Assembly: GCF_003363755.1 (NCBI RefSeq)
Contig: NZ_CP031396.1
Coordinates: 1,984,001 to 2,048,000, forward strand
Length of the DNA: 64,000 bases
DNA from: Pseudomonas protegens
GTDB taxonomy: Bacteria; Pseudomonadota; Gammaproteobacteria; Pseudomonadales; Pseudomonadaceae
Direction of reading: 5' to 3'
Part shown: positions 44,223-53,623 of the stretch, piece by piece
How the letters are laid out: each line of letters starts with the position of its first letter
Numbering within the stretch: position 1 is the stretch's first letter
Translations under genes and position numbers: made by a program
The notes under the pieces: model-generated
Database searches by the model: none
What the model was told of the DNA's origin: nothing
The model's input: the letters and a program-made list of their open reading frames with translations, nothing else

Positions 44223-45215
44223 TCAGCTTATGTCCTGAGCCTTCCACCAACTGCAGAACTCATCCAGAGCGGCCCACAAGCTGACCTTGGGCTCATAGCC
44301 GAGGTAATGCCGGGCCCGGCTGATATCCAGGGTGAAGTCCTTGTTCATGACCTGCATCCCCAAGCGCGACAAGGTCGGTTCAGGACGGCCGGGCCAGAGC
44401 TTGCAGAGCCCCTCGTTGAGCGCCGCCACGCTATAGGCCAGGCCAAAAGAGCGATAGCGGGTGACTTGCGGCACCTGCATCTGGCGCATCACATAGTTGA
44501 CCACGTCCCACAGCGGCACCGGCGCACCGTTGCTAATGTTGTAGACCTTGCCCAGGGCCGAGCCACTGGCGTGCAGGCTGCTGAACAGGGCCTCGTTGAG
44601 GTTGTGCACACTGGTGAAGTCGACCTTGTTCAGGCCGTTGCCGATGATGGCCAGGCGACCTTTGCGCTGCATCTTCAACAACCGCGGGAAGATACTCATG
44701 TCGCCGGCACCGGTGACAAAACGCGGCCGCAACGCAATGACCTCCAGCCCGAACTCCTGGGCACCGAAAACCTTCTGCTCGGCCAGGTACTTGGTGGCTG
44801 CGTAGGGGTGCTTGAAACGCTTGGGCACTTGCTCTTCGGTCAGCCCCAGGTGATCACGGCCATCGAAATAGATCGACGGCGAGGACAGATGCACCAGGCG
44901 CCGGACCCGTTGCTTGAGGCAGGCTTCGACCACATTCTCAGTGACCAGCACGTTGCCCTGATGGAAATCCTGATAACGCCCCCACAAGCCCACCGCACCG
45001 GCGCAATGCACCACGGTATCGACATCGCGACAGAGTTCGCGCACCAGGCCCGCATCGTTCAAATCGCCCTGGACGAACTCGGCGCCACGGCGCACCAGAT
45101 GATCCACCGCTTCGGCGCGACGGCCGTTGACCCGGACCTCCAGGCCCTGCTCAAGGGCAAGACGAGCAAAGCGCCCGCCGATGAAGCCGCTTGCGCCGGT
45201 AACCAGAATTTTCAT
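44223..45215 (-). CDS. NAD-dependent epimerase/dehydratase (3-beta-HSD-like)
   Basis: A 330-residue extended short-chain dehydrogenase. The nucleotide motif is ILVTGASGFIGGRFARLAL (about 3-21), the second block VVHCAGAVGLWGRY (about 67-80), and the active site YAATKYLAEQ near 138 with Ser in VHLSSPSIYF near 113. Resemblance is closest to 3-beta-hydroxysteroid dehydrogenase/isomerase-like and dihydroflavonol-reductase-like proteins. Its position upstream of argP matches an oxidoreductase gene in the P. aeruginosa argP region. Substrate unknown. Confidence 0.88.
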   Translation of the reverse strand: MKILVTGASGFIGGRFARLALEQGLEVRVNGRRAEAVDHLVRRGAEFVQGDLNDAGLVRELCRDVDTVVHCAGAVGLWGRYQDFHQGNVLVTENVVEACLKQRVRRLVHLSSPSIYFDGRDHLGLTEEQVPKRFKHPYAATKYLAEQKVFGAQEFGLEVIALRPRFVTGAGDMSIFPRLLKMQRKGRLAIIGNGLNKVDFTSVHNLNEALFSSLHASGSALGKVYNISNGAPVPLWDVVNYVMRQMQVPQVTRYRSFGLAYSVAALNEGLCKLWPGRPEPTLSRLGMQVMNKDFTLDISRARHYLGYEPKVSLWAALDEFCSWWKAQDIS

Positions 45216-45274
45216 GAATATTCCTAAACAAAGCAGTGACGAGCTACGAACTACAAGCCGCGCATTGAAAGTCG

Positions 45275-45307
45275 AAGCGCAAGCTGTGCACTGGCAGCTT
45301 GTCGCTT
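45275..45307. repeat. Inverted repeat (REP-like hairpin) between the epimerase and argP
   Basis: AAGCGCAAGCTG and CAGCTTGTCGCTT flank an 8-base loop. The surrounding AGCTACGAACTACAAGC-type sequence resembles another fluorescent-pseudomonad intergenic repeat. It may also act as a 3' stabiliser of argP mRNA. Confidence 0.5.
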
Positions 45308-45312
45308 GACGC

Positions 45313-46212
45313 TTATGGCTGCTCCCAAGGCACCAGCCATTGTGCAGATAAACGTGCCAGGTGCTCGGTCAACAAGCCCAGCAATTGTCCGCCGTTGCGC
45401 CAATGATGCCAGTACAGCGGCACATCGATGGGTTTATCCGGCAAAAGCTCCACCAGCAAGCCTCGCTGCAGTTGCTCGCGAACCTGCAGTTCGGGCACCA
45501 GCCCCCAGCCCAGCCCAGCTTCGGCAAGACGGATGAAGCCCTCGGAAGATGGGCACAAATGATGTTCGAAACCGCCATCGACCCCCAGGGACGCCAAATA
45601 GCGATGCTGCAGGAAATCGTCGGGGCCGAACACCAACGCCGGGGTCCGAGCCAACTGCTCGGCGCGCACGCCCAGGGGAAAATGCCGGGCGATGAACGCC
45701 GGGCTGGCCAGGGCGCGGTAACGCATGGCCCCCAGCAGCAGGCTGCGGGCCCCGGCCACCGGACGCTCGCTGGCGCAGACACAAGCCGCCACTTCGCCGG
45801 CGCGCATGCGCTTGAGGCCCACCGTCTGGTCCTCCACCACCAGGTCCAGGAGCAAGTGATGTTCGGCGCAAAAGTCAGCCACCGCTTCGGCCCACCAGGT
45901 GGCCAGGCTGTCGGCGTTGAGGGCAATACGCAGGCGCTCCGGCAAGCCTTCTTCGTCCAGGGCCGGCACCAGGCTTTGCAGGTCCCGCTCCAGAAGGCGT
46001 ACCTGCTGCACATGGTTGAGCAGGCGGCGCCCGATTTCCGTGGGCGAAGGTGGCGTCACCCGCACCAGCACTGGCTGCCCGACCCGGGCCTCCAGTAGCT
46101 TGATGCGCTGGGAAATGGCCGACTGCGACAATCCCAGCACCTGGGCCGCCCGTTCGAATCCTGCCTGTTCGATTACCGCGGCCAGGGCAGAGAGCAACTT
46201 GTAGTCGAACAT
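45313..46212 (-). CDS. argP: ArgP (IciA) LysR-type regulator of arginine/lysine export
   Basis: A 299-residue LysR regulator. MFDYKLLSALAAVIEQAGFE at the N-terminus is followed by helix-turn-helix RAAQVLGLSQSAISQRIKLLEARVGQPVLVR (about 21-51), typical of ArgP, with effector domain GLPERLRIALNADSLATWW near 85. ArgP activates argO in response to arginine. Two consecutive ATG codons exist; the second (46212) has better spacing to AGGA. It is divergent from an ACT-like gene and argO. Confidence 0.9.
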   Translation of the reverse strand: MFDYKLLSALAAVIEQAGFERAAQVLGLSQSAISQRIKLLEARVGQPVLVRVTPPSPTEIGRRLLNHVQQVRLLERDLQSLVPALDEEGLPERLRIALNADSLATWWAEAVADFCAEHHLLLDLVVEDQTVGLKRMRAGEVAACVCASERPVAGARSLLLGAMRYRALASPAFIARHFPLGVRAEQLARTPALVFGPDDFLQHRYLASLGVDGGFEHHLCPSSEGFIRLAEAGLGWGLVPELQVREQLQRGLLVELLPDKPIDVPLYWHHWRNGGQLLGLLTEHLARLSAQWLVPWEQP

Positions 46213-46322
46213 CATTTTTCCTAATGAGTGATCAGCACTATTGGTTTTTCTTATACCGCCTGGAGCGAGAAAATAGCCAGCGTAAAGCCTCTGTAATGCT
46301 TCTTCGCTCAAGGATTTTGTTC

Positions 46323-46727
46323 ATGGCTGGTGAAACCTCCCTCGCTACCCTGCTACGCAGCATGAGCCCACAGCTCAACGACGGCGAGTACGTGTTCTGT
46401 TCCCTCACTGACCCCAGCCTGCTGCAGGACTGCGAAGTGCTGGGCAGCTTTCGCGAACGCGAGGGACTGACGGTTATCCTCCCGCGCCAACAGGCCGAGC
46501 GCCTGGGTCTGGCCTTCGATTACGTGGCGGCCTGGATCACCCTCAACGTGCATTCGGCCCTTGAAGCCGTGGGCCTGACAGCGGCCTTCGCTGGCGCCCT
46601 GGGCCAGGCCGGAATCAGTTGCAACGTGATCGCCGGCTACTACCACGACCACCTGTTTGTCGGTCAGGCGGATGCCCGGCGAGCCATGCAGGTTCTGCAA
46701 AAACTGGCCGCCGGCGAGGAGCAGTAA
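46323..46727 (+). CDS. ACT-domain-like protein (DUF2000/ACT family)
   Basis: A 134-residue protein starting MAGETSLATLLRSMSPQLND. GEYVFCSLTD (about 20-29) and GSFREREGLTVILPRQQAERLGL (about 38-60) precede the ACT-like region WITLNVHSALEAVGLTAAFAGALGQAGISCNVIAGYYHDHLFV (about 71-113). ACT proteins sense amino acids. It is two bases ahead of argO and shares its promoter opposite argP, consistent with an arginine-related role. The start at 46323 fits the family. Confidence 0.8.
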   Translation: MAGETSLATLLRSMSPQLNDGEYVFCSLTDPSLLQDCEVLGSFREREGLTVILPRQQAERLGLAFDYVAAWITLNVHSALEAVGLTAAFAGALGQAGISCNVIAGYYHDHLFVGQADARRAMQVLQKLAAGEEQ

Positions 46728-46729
46728 TC

Positions 46730-47332
46730 ATGTGGCAAAGCTATGTAAACGGTCTCTTGGTGGCCGCCGGCCTGATCATGGCCATCGGCACGCAAAACGC
46801 CTTCGTCCTGGCTCAGAGCCTGCGCCGTGAACACCACTTGCCGGTGGCGGCACTGTGCGTGACCTGCGATGCCCTGTTGGTGGCGGCCGGGGTGTTCGGC
46901 CTGGCCACCATCCTGACCCAGAGCCCGATGCTGCTGGCCGTGGCGCGCTGGGGCGGCGCGGCGTTCCTGATCTGGTACGGCACCCAGGCCCTGCGCCGGG
47001 CCTGCTCGAAACAAAGCCTGCAACAGGGCGAAGGCCAGACCGTGCGTTCGCTGCGGGCTGTTATGCTCAGTGCCCTGGCGGTCACCCTGCTCAACCCCCA
47101 CGTCTACCTGGATACCGTGCTGCTGATCGGTTCACTGGGGGCGCAACAAACCGAGCCCGGCGCTTACGTGGTGGGGGCCGCCAGCGCTTCGTTGCTGTGG
47201 TTCTTCACCCTGGCCCTGGGCGCCGCCTGGCTGGCTCCGTGGCTGGCTCGCCCCAGTACCTGGAGGATGCTCGACCTACTGGTGGCGGTGATGATGTTCA
47301 GCGTGGCGTTCCAACTGATCAGCGCTGCGTGA
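46730..47332 (+). CDS. argO: LysE/ArgO-type amino-acid exporter
   Basis: A 200-residue, six-span exporter that would pump arginine (or lysine) out of the cell when overloaded. GLIMAIGTQNAFVLAQSLRR (about 14-33) is the LysE/ArgO signature, with TLLNPHVYLDTVLLIGSLG near 120 as the second conserved block (NPxxYLD). ATG 46730 is two bases past the preceding stop. The argP - exporter - sodB order is the same as in P. aeruginosa. Confidence 0.9.
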   Translation: MWQSYVNGLLVAAGLIMAIGTQNAFVLAQSLRREHHLPVAALCVTCDALLVAAGVFGLATILTQSPMLLAVARWGGAAFLIWYGTQALRRACSKQSLQQGEGQTVRSLRAVMLSALAVTLLNPHVYLDTVLLIGSLGAQQTEPGAYVVGAASASLLWFFTLALGAAWLAPWLARPSTWRMLDLLVAVMMFSVAFQLISAA

Positions 47333-47401
47333 CTTATTCCAAAAGGCTCTGGAACCTCTATCCCACACAGTTGTTGCGTGGTTAAGCCGCACCCCCGGTG
47401 C

Positions 47402-47407
47402 TATGAT
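47402..47407 (+). promoter_or_regulatory. Possible -10 box of sodB
   Basis: TATGAT lies about 100 bases before the sodB ATG. A 17-base spacer would place the -35 at TGGTTA (47379-47384), which is weak. Confidence 0.35.
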
Positions 47408-47508
47408 CCGAACCCTGCGCCGCAAAGAGTACAAACTCCCCGGCGCTTGTCTGGCCGCCCGTGATCGGCCTTGCGCTCACCGCAACTGACCTGATTAGGA
47501 GAATCATC

Positions 47509-48105
47509 ATGGCTTTCGAATTGCCGCCGCTGCCCTATGCACACGACGCCCTGCAGCCGCACATTTCCAAGGAAACCCTGGAATACCACCACGACAAGCA
47601 CCACAACACCTACGTCGTGAACCTGAACAACCTGGTGCCAGGCACCGAGTTCGAAGGCAAGACTCTGGAAGAGATCGTCAAAACCTCTTCGGGCGGCATC
47701 TTCAACAACGCAGCCCAGGTCTGGAACCACACTTTCTACTGGAACTGCCTGGCGCCAAACGCCGGCGGCCAACCTACTGGCGCTCTGGCCGAGGCCATCA
47801 ACGCAGCCTTCGGTTCGTTCGACAAGTTCAAAGAAGAATTCACCAAGACTTCCGTTGGCACCTTCGGTTCCGGCTGGGGCTGGCTGGTGAAGAAGGCTGA
47901 CGGTTCCCTGGCCCTGGCCAGCACCATCGGCGCCGGCAACCCGCTGACCAGCGGCGACACTCCGCTGCTGACCTGCGACGTCTGGGAACACGCCTACTAC
48001 ATCGACTACCGCAACGTTCGTCCTAAATACGTCGAAGCGTTCTGGAACCTGGTCAACTGGAAATTCGTGGCTGAGCAGTTCGAAGGCAAGAACTTCGTCG
48101 CTTAA
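47509..48105 (+). CDS. sodB: Iron superoxide dismutase SodB
   Basis: Dismutates superoxide to oxygen and H2O2 in the cytosol. The 198-residue protein has the Fe ligands in context: [13 protein letters not shown] (His near 27), [10 protein letters not shown] (His near 74) and [12 protein letters not shown] (Asp and His near 157 and 161). AAQVWNHTF and the Ala/Gln pattern favour Fe over Mn. TTAGGAG lies well placed before the ATG; the longer upstream frame has no homologous sequence. A strong terminator follows. Confidence 0.97.
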   Translation: MAFELPPLPYAHDALQPHISKETLEYHHDKHHNTYVVNLNNLVPGTEFEGKTLEEIVKTSSGGIFNNAAQVWNHTFYWNCLAPNAGGQPTGALAEAINAAFGSFDKFKEEFTKTSVGTFGSGWGWLVKKADGSLALASTIGAGNPLTSGDTPLLTCDVWEHAYYIDYRNVRPKYVEAFWNLVNWKFVAEQFEGKNFVA

Positions 48106-48408
48106 GTCCGTTTGCAGTGCAAAAAACCCGGCCTGGCCGGGTTTTTTTTGCCTCTGACAAAGCCGGCATCTTGTCCCGCCCAGCCGAGACGCTAAGATTC
48201 ATCTGATGTAAAAATCAACGCCGCCCCTCAAGTTGCAAGGCGTCGCTACCGACACACTATCCACAGCAAGAGCAATCCTGAATCTGATCACCCGGGCCTG
48301 GCCCGCAGACGTCCTGTTCTCGGCCTTAATGTCACTTTGACGGCCAACACGGGATTGCCAATACTCATGGCAACTTGACGCTACGCGCACGGAACAAGGA
48401 ATAGCCCT
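48106..48408. other. sodB-bifA intergenic region
   Basis: Apart from the sodB terminator the 303 bases hold no supported gene. AAGGA lies six bases before the bifA TTG start. No clear promoter hexamers were found. Confidence 0.5.
48121..48149 (+). terminator. Intrinsic terminator of sodB
   Basis: AAAAAACCCGGCC and GGCCGGGTTTTTTTT form a GC-rich stem with T tracts on both strands. Confidence 0.92.
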
Positions 48409-50460
48409 TTGAAGCTGGAACTCAAAAACAGCTTGTCGGTGAAGTTGCTCCGGGTTGTGCTGCTGTCGGCACTCATAGTGGGCGTAGTCCTGAGCTGTGC
48501 CCAGATCGTCTTCGATGCCTACAAGACTCGGCAGGCGGTAGCTAACGACGCCCAGCGCATTCTCGACATGTTTCGCGACCCATCGACACAGGCGGTCTAC
48601 AGCCTGGACCGGGAAATGGGCATGCAAGTCATTGAAGGCCTGTTCCAGGATGATGCGGTGCGCATGGCCTCCATTGGCCACCCCAATGAAACTATGCTCG
48701 CGGAAAAGTCCCGCGAGCTGCAGCATTCTTCCAGTCGCTGGCTCACCGATCTGATTCTTGGCCAGGAACGCACCTTCACCACCCAGTTGGTGGGCCGCGG
48801 CCCCTACAGCGAGTATTACGGCGACCTGAGCATCACCCTCGACACCGCTACCTACGGCCAGGGCTTCATCATCAACTCGGTGATCATCTTCATCTCCGGC
48901 GTCCTGCGCGCCCTGGCCATGGCACTGGTGCTGTACCTGGTCTATCACTGGTTGCTGACCAAACCGCTGTCACGAATCATCGAGCACCTGACTACCATCA
49001 ATCCCGACCGCCCCAGCGAACACCAGTTGCCACTGCTCAAGGGGCACGAAAAAAACGAACTGGGAATCTGGATCATCACCGCCAACCAGTTGCTGGCCTC
49101 CATCGAGCGCAACACCCACTTGCGCCACGAAGCGGAAAACAGCCTGCTGCGCATGGCCCAGTACGACTTCCTGACCGGCCTGCCGAACCGTCAGCAACTG
49201 CAGCAGCAACTGGACAAGATCCTGGTGGACGCCGGACGCCTGCAACGCCGGGTGGCAGTACTGTGTGTCGGCCTGGATGACTTCAAGGGCATCAACGAAC
49301 AGTTCAGCTACCAGACCGGCGACCAACTGCTGCTGGCCCTGGCCGATCGCCTGCGTGGCCACAGTGGCCGCCTCGGCGCCCTGGCTCGCCTGGGTGGCGA
49401 TCAGTTCGCCCTGGTCCAGGCCGATATCGAACAACCCTATGAAGCCGCAGAGCTGGCACAAAGCATCCTCGACGACCTGGAGGCCACCTTCGCCCTCGAT
49501 CATCAGGAAATCCGCCTGCGCGCCACCATCGGCATCACCCTGTTCCCGGAAGACGGCGACAGCACGGAAAAACTCCTGCAAAAAGCCGAACAGACCATGA
49601 CCCTGGCCAAGAGCCGGTCACGCAATCGCTATCAGTTCTATATCGCCAGCGTCGACAGCGAAATGCGTCGGCGCCGGGAGTTGGAGAAGGACCTGCGTGA
49701 AGGCCTGACCCGGGAGCAGTTCTTCCTCGTCTATCAGCCACAGATCAGCTATCGCGACCACCGGGTGGTGGGAGTCGAGGCGCTGATTCGCTGGCAACAC
49801 CCGGAACACGGCCTGGTGCCGCCGGACCTGTTCATTCCCCTGGCGGAGCAGAACGGCACCATCATCGCCATCGGCGAATGGGTCCTGGATCAGGCCTGCC
49901 GTCAACTGCGCGAATGGCACGACATGGGCTTCAGCGACCTGCGTATGGCGGTCAACCTGTCCACGGTGCAACTGCACCACGCCGAGCTGCCACGGGTGGT
50001 CAACAACCTGCTGCAGATCTACCGCCTGCCACCGCGCAGCCTGGAACTGGAAGTCACCGAAACCGGCCTGATGGAAGACATCAGCACCGCCGCCCAGCAT
50101 CTGCTGAGCCTGCGACGCTCCGGAGCGCTGATCGCCATCGACGATTTCGGCACTGGTTATTCGTCCCTGAGTTACCTGAAAAGCCTGCCCCTGGACAAGA
50201 TCAAGATCGACAAGAGCTTCGTCCAGGATCTGCTGGATGACGACGACGATGCGACCATCGTGCGCGCCATCATCCAGCTGGGTAAAAGCCTGGGCATGCA
50301 GGTGATCGCCGAGGGCGTGGAAACGGCTGAACAGGAGGCTTACATCATCTCCGAAGGCTGCCATGAGGGTCAGGGCTATCACTACAGCAAACCCCTGCCG
50401 GCACGGGAGTTGAGCGCCTACCTGAAACAGGCGCAGCGCAGCAACGCGGTGATCCTCTGA
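48409..50460 (+). CDS. bifA: c-di-GMP phosphodiesterase BifA (degenerate GGDEF plus EAL)
   Basis: A 683-residue inner-membrane protein that hydrolyses c-di-GMP and opposes biofilm formation. Membrane spans are at about 14-36 and 150-180, followed by a HAMP-like linker. The GGDEF domain is degenerate (LARLGGDQFALVQ near 328), so it should not make c-di-GMP. The EAL domain is intact (VGVEALIRWQHPEHG near 454, ELEVTETGLMED near 547, IDDFGTGYSSLSYLKSLPLDKIKIDKSF near 580). The start is a TTG with AAGGA at the correct distance. Position after sodB and before the imelysin gene matches P. aeruginosa bifA. Confidence 0.94.
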   Translation: MKLELKNSLSVKLLRVVLLSALIVGVVLSCAQIVFDAYKTRQAVANDAQRILDMFRDPSTQAVYSLDREMGMQVIEGLFQDDAVRMASIGHPNETMLAEKSRELQHSSSRWLTDLILGQERTFTTQLVGRGPYSEYYGDLSITLDTATYGQGFIINSVIIFISGVLRALAMALVLYLVYHWLLTKPLSRIIEHLTTINPDRPSEHQLPLLKGHEKNELGIWIITANQLLASIERNTHLRHEAENSLLRMAQYDFLTGLPNRQQLQQQLDKILVDAGRLQRRVAVLCVGLDDFKGINEQFSYQTGDQLLLALADRLRGHSGRLGALARLGGDQFALVQADIEQPYEAAELAQSILDDLEATFALDHQEIRLRATIGITLFPEDGDSTEKLLQKAEQTMTLAKSRSRNRYQFYIASVDSEMRRRRELEKDLREGLTREQFFLVYQPQISYRDHRVVGVEALIRWQHPEHGLVPPDLFIPLAEQNGTIIAIGEWVLDQACRQLREWHDMGFSDLRMAVNLSTVQLHHAELPRVVNNLLQIYRLPPRSLELEVTETGLMEDISTAAQHLLSLRRSGALIAIDDFGTGYSSLSYLKSLPLDKIKIDKSFVQDLLDDDDDATIVRAIIQLGKSLGMQVIAEGVETAEQEAYIISEGCHEGQGYHYSKPLPARELSAYLKQAQRSNAVIL

Positions 50461-50538
50461 CCTAAACAGAGCACTGGCCGGCTTGACCTGGCGCAGTCCC
50501 CTTCTGAATAAGAAATATTTACAAGCGCGACCCTTTAC

Positions 50539-50565
50539 ACATAATGCAAATCTTTCGCATTATGT
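50539..50565. promoter_or_regulatory. Fur-box-like palindrome upstream of the imelysin operon
   Basis: ACATAATGC (50539-50547) and GCATTATGT (50557-50565) are perfect nine-base inverted arms with a nine-base spacer AAATCTTTC. The centre matches the 15-base Fur consensus TGATAATNATTATCA at 10 positions. It lies 60 bases before the imelysin start, where it could block transcription when iron is plentiful. Confidence 0.55.
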
Positions 50566-50624
50566 TGCAGTTTTGCGCGCCCCCCAGCGCCGTCCACTCC
50601 CCCTCTCGAAGCAGGATGTTCGCC

Positions 50625-51965
50625 ATGATTCGTATGCCTCTGGCTACCGCCAGTCTGTTGGCCATCGCTATTTCCCTCGCCGGCTGCGGCGAAGGCAAAG
50701 ACGACAAGGCTGCCGCTCAAGCGCCGACCCCGGCCGCCAGCACTGCCACCCCAGCCACTGACGCTGCCGGCAAGGTCGACGAAGCCGCGGCCAAGGCTGT
50801 AGTCGCGCATTACGCCGACATGGTATTCGCCGTTTACAGCGACTCCGAATCCACCGCGAAAACCCTGCAAACCGCCATCGATGCCTTCCTCGCCAAGCCC
50901 AACGACGAAACCCTGAAAGCCGCCAAGGCTGCCTGGGTTGCCGCTCGCGTGCCTTACCTGCAGAGCGAAGTGTTCCGCTTCGGCAACACCATCATCGATG
51001 ACTGGGAAGGTCAGGTGAACGCCTGGCCACTGGACGAAGGCCTGATCGACTACGTCGACAAGAGCTACGAGCACGCACTGGGCAACCCGGGCGCCACCGC
51101 CAACATCATCGCCAACACCCAGATCCAGGTCGGCGAAGACAAGGTCGACGTGAAAGACATCACCCCGGAAACCCTCGCCAGCCTGAACGAGCTGGGTGGT
51201 GCCGAGGCCAACGTCGCCACCGGCTACCACGCCATCGAATTCCTGCTCTGGGGCCAGGACCTGAACGGCACCGGCCCTGGCGCCGGCGCCCGCCCTGCTT
51301 CCGACTACCTGGAAGGTGCCGGTGCCACCGGCGGCCACAACGAGCGTCGTCGCGCCTACCTGAAGGCCGTGACCCAACTGCTGGTCAACGACCTGGAAGA
51401 AATGGTCGGCAACTGGAAGCCGGATGTGGCCGACAACTACCGCGCCACCCTGGAAGCCGAACCGGCCGAGACCGGTCTGCGCAAGATGCTGTTCGGCATG
51501 GGCAGCCTTTCCCTGGGCGAACTGGCGGGCGAGCGGATGAAGGTATCCCTGGAAGCCAACTCCCCTGAAGATGAGCAGGATTGCTTCAGCGACAACACCC
51601 ACAACTCGCACTTCTACGATGCCAAGGGCATCCGCAACGTCTATCTGGGCGAGTACACCCGTGTCGACGGCAGCAAGATGACCGGCGCCAGTCTGTCGTC
51701 CCTGGTGGCCAAGGCCGACCCGGCAGCCGACGCCGCCCTGAAAGCCGACCTGGCCGCCACCGAAGCCAAGATCCAAGTCATGGTCGACCACGCCAACAAG
51801 GGTGAGCACTACGACCAACTGATCGCGGCGGGCAACGAATCCGGCAACCAGATCGTACGCGACGCCATCGCCGCCCTGGTCAAGCAGACCGGCTCGATCG
51901 AACAGGCTGCGGGCAAGCTGGGCATCAGCGACCTGAACCCGGACAACGCCGATCACGAGTTCTGA
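50625..51965 (+). CDS. icmP: Imelysin-family (peptidase M75) lipoprotein, IcmP-like
   Basis: A 446-residue lipoprotein with a signal ending SLAGC (Cys near 23), then an Ala/Pro-rich linker (about 26-58) and an imelysin domain. The metal-site motif GxHxxE is present as TGYHAIEFLLWGQD near 203. A second block is NTHNSHFYDAKGIRNVYLG near 330. The closest precedent is P. aeruginosa IcmP, an outer-membrane protein reported as insulin-cleaving; in other bacteria imelysins act in iron uptake. ATG 50625 has AGGA eight bases ahead. It is the first gene of a four-gene same-strand group and lies behind a Fur-like site. Confidence 0.9.
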   Translation: MIRMPLATASLLAIAISLAGCGEGKDDKAAAQAPTPAASTATPATDAAGKVDEAAAKAVVAHYADMVFAVYSDSESTAKTLQTAIDAFLAKPNDETLKAAKAAWVAARVPYLQSEVFRFGNTIIDDWEGQVNAWPLDEGLIDYVDKSYEHALGNPGATANIIANTQIQVGEDKVDVKDITPETLASLNELGGAEANVATGYHAIEFLLWGQDLNGTGPGAGARPASDYLEGAGATGGHNERRRAYLKAVTQLLVNDLEEMVGNWKPDVADNYRATLEAEPAETGLRKMLFGMGSLSLGELAGERMKVSLEANSPEDEQDCFSDNTHNSHFYDAKGIRNVYLGEYTRVDGSKMTGASLSSLVAKADPAADAALKADLAATEAKIQVMVDHANKGEHYDQLIAAGNESGNQIVRDAIAALVKQTGSIEQAAGKLGISDLNPDNADHEF

Positions 51966-51982
51966 TCAGCGCGGCTTCAGCC

Positions 51983-52010
51983 AAAAGGCGACCTGCGGGT
52001 CGCCTTTTTT
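51983..52010 (+). terminator. Intrinsic terminator after icmP
   Basis: AAAAGGCGACC and GGGTCGCCTTTTTT flank TGC. It separates icmP from the di-haem gene, so the latter may have its own promoter or depend on partial read-through. Confidence 0.9.
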
Positions 52011-52154
52011 GTGCCCGTGGCGCTCCGTTTCAGGCGCCTGGACGCTTCCCGGCAAGCTTGTCCTGAATCAAACCAAACGATAATTCCTCTTATTCAATCC
52101 AGGCGGCCCTGTTAGACTTTGCGCCCTTGTTTTGCTCGTCTTGCAGGATGTCCG

Positions 52155-53579
52155 ATGCCCCCGTCGCTGCTTCGCTGGTCCGCTCTACTCATGGCCTTGA
52201 GCCTGAGTGCCTGCGATGACGCTCCGCGCTTTACCCAGGCCGAACCAGGGGAAGCCCGGGCCGGCGGCGCGACCACGGTCAACAAGGCCGATCGCAATGC
52301 CTTCTCCCTGCCATCGGCCAACCTGCCACCGACCCGACGCCTGGACTTCAGCGTCGGCAACAGTTTTTTCCGCAACCCCTGGGTGATCGCCCCTTCCACC
52401 ACCACCGCCCGTGACGGCCTCGGCCCGCTGTTCAACACCAATGCCTGCCAGAACTGCCACGTCAAGGACGGCCGCGGCCATCCGCCCGCGCCGGATGCGC
52501 TGAACGCGGTGTCGATGCTGGTGCGCCTGTCGATTCCGGATACCCCGGCCTACGCCAAGGTCATTGAGCAGGTCGGCGTGGTGCCGGAACCGGTGTATGG
52601 CGGCCAGTTGCAAGACATGGCGATTCCCGGAGTCGCCCCCGAAGGCCGGGTACGGGTCGAATACGATCCGCTGCCCGTACGGTTCAAGGACGGCACCCAG
52701 GTGGAGTTGCGCAAACCCAGGCTGCAGATCACGGACCTGGGCTACGGCCCAATGCACCCCGAGACGCAGTTCTCCGCCCGAGTGGCGCCGCCGATGATCG
52801 GCCTGGGGTTGCTGGAGGCCATTCCCGAAGCGGCAATCCTGGCCAACGCTCGGCCCGCTTCCGGCAATAAGGCCATTGCCGGACGACCCAACTGGGTCTG
52901 GGATGACGCCCAGCAAAAGACCGTACTCGGGCGTTTTGGCTGGAAAGCCGGCCAACCCAACCTCAATCAACAAAATGTTCACGCGTTCTCTGGTGATATG
53001 GGCCTGACCACCCGCCTGAGGCCCTTCGATGACTGCACCGACGCGCAAACCGCCTGCAAGCAGGCCCCCAACGGCAATGGTCCGGACGGTGAGCCGGAGG
53101 TCAGCGACAACATCCTGCGCCTGGTGCTGTTCTACACTCGCAACCTGGCGGTACCGGCGCGCCGCGATGTCGATTCGCCCCAGGTCCTGGCCGGCAAGAA
53201 CCTGTTCTTCCAGGCCGGCTGCCAGTCTTGCCACACCCCAAGCTTCACCACTGCGGCCAACGCCGCCGAACCCGAATTGGCCAATCAGGTGATACGCCCC
53301 TACAGCGACCTGCTGCTGCACGACATGGGGGAGGGCCTGGCGGACCACCGCACTGAGTTCAAGGCCAGTGGCCGCGACTGGCGCACTGCGCCCCTGTGGG
53401 GCATCGGCCTGACGGAAACCGTCAGTGGCCACACCCAGTTCCTGCATGACGGCCGCGCCCGCAACCTGATGGAGGCGGTGCTGTGGCATGGCGGCGAAGC
53501 CGAGGGCGCGAAGCAACAGGTTCTCGCCTTCAATGCCGAGCAGCGTGCCGCGCTGCTGGCCTTTTTGAATTCGCTATAA
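52155..53579 (+). CDS. Di-haem oxidoreductase-like lipoprotein (DHOR family)
   Basis: A 474-residue c-type cytochrome lipoprotein. The signal ends LSLSAC (Cys near 17). Two haem-binding motifs are visible: NACQNCH near 98 and AGCQSCH near 355. HTQFLHDGRARNLMEAVLWHGGEAEG near 425 is the C-terminal block typical of di-haem peroxidase-like proteins. Sequence fits the DHOR family, found beside imelysins in iron/copper clusters. AGGA lies six bases before the ATG at 52155. It is 44 bases ahead of the second imelysin gene. Confidence 0.9.
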   Translation: MPPSLLRWSALLMALSLSACDDAPRFTQAEPGEARAGGATTVNKADRNAFSLPSANLPPTRRLDFSVGNSFFRNPWVIAPSTTTARDGLGPLFNTNACQNCHVKDGRGHPPAPDALNAVSMLVRLSIPDTPAYAKVIEQVGVVPEPVYGGQLQDMAIPGVAPEGRVRVEYDPLPVRFKDGTQVELRKPRLQITDLGYGPMHPETQFSARVAPPMIGLGLLEAIPEAAILANARPASGNKAIAGRPNWVWDDAQQKTVLGRFGWKAGQPNLNQQNVHAFSGDMGLTTRLRPFDDCTDAQTACKQAPNGNGPDGEPEVSDNILRLVLFYTRNLAVPARRDVDSPQVLAGKNLFFQAGCQSCHTPSFTTAANAAEPELANQVIRPYSDLLLHDMGEGLADHRTEFKASGRDWRTAPLWGIGLTETVSGHTQFLHDGRARNLMEAVLWHGGEAEGAKQQVLAFNAEQRAALLAFLNSL

Positions 53580-53623
53580 ACATTCGTCTCATCTGCTTTC
53601 TCCACAACAAAGGGAGCCCGAAC

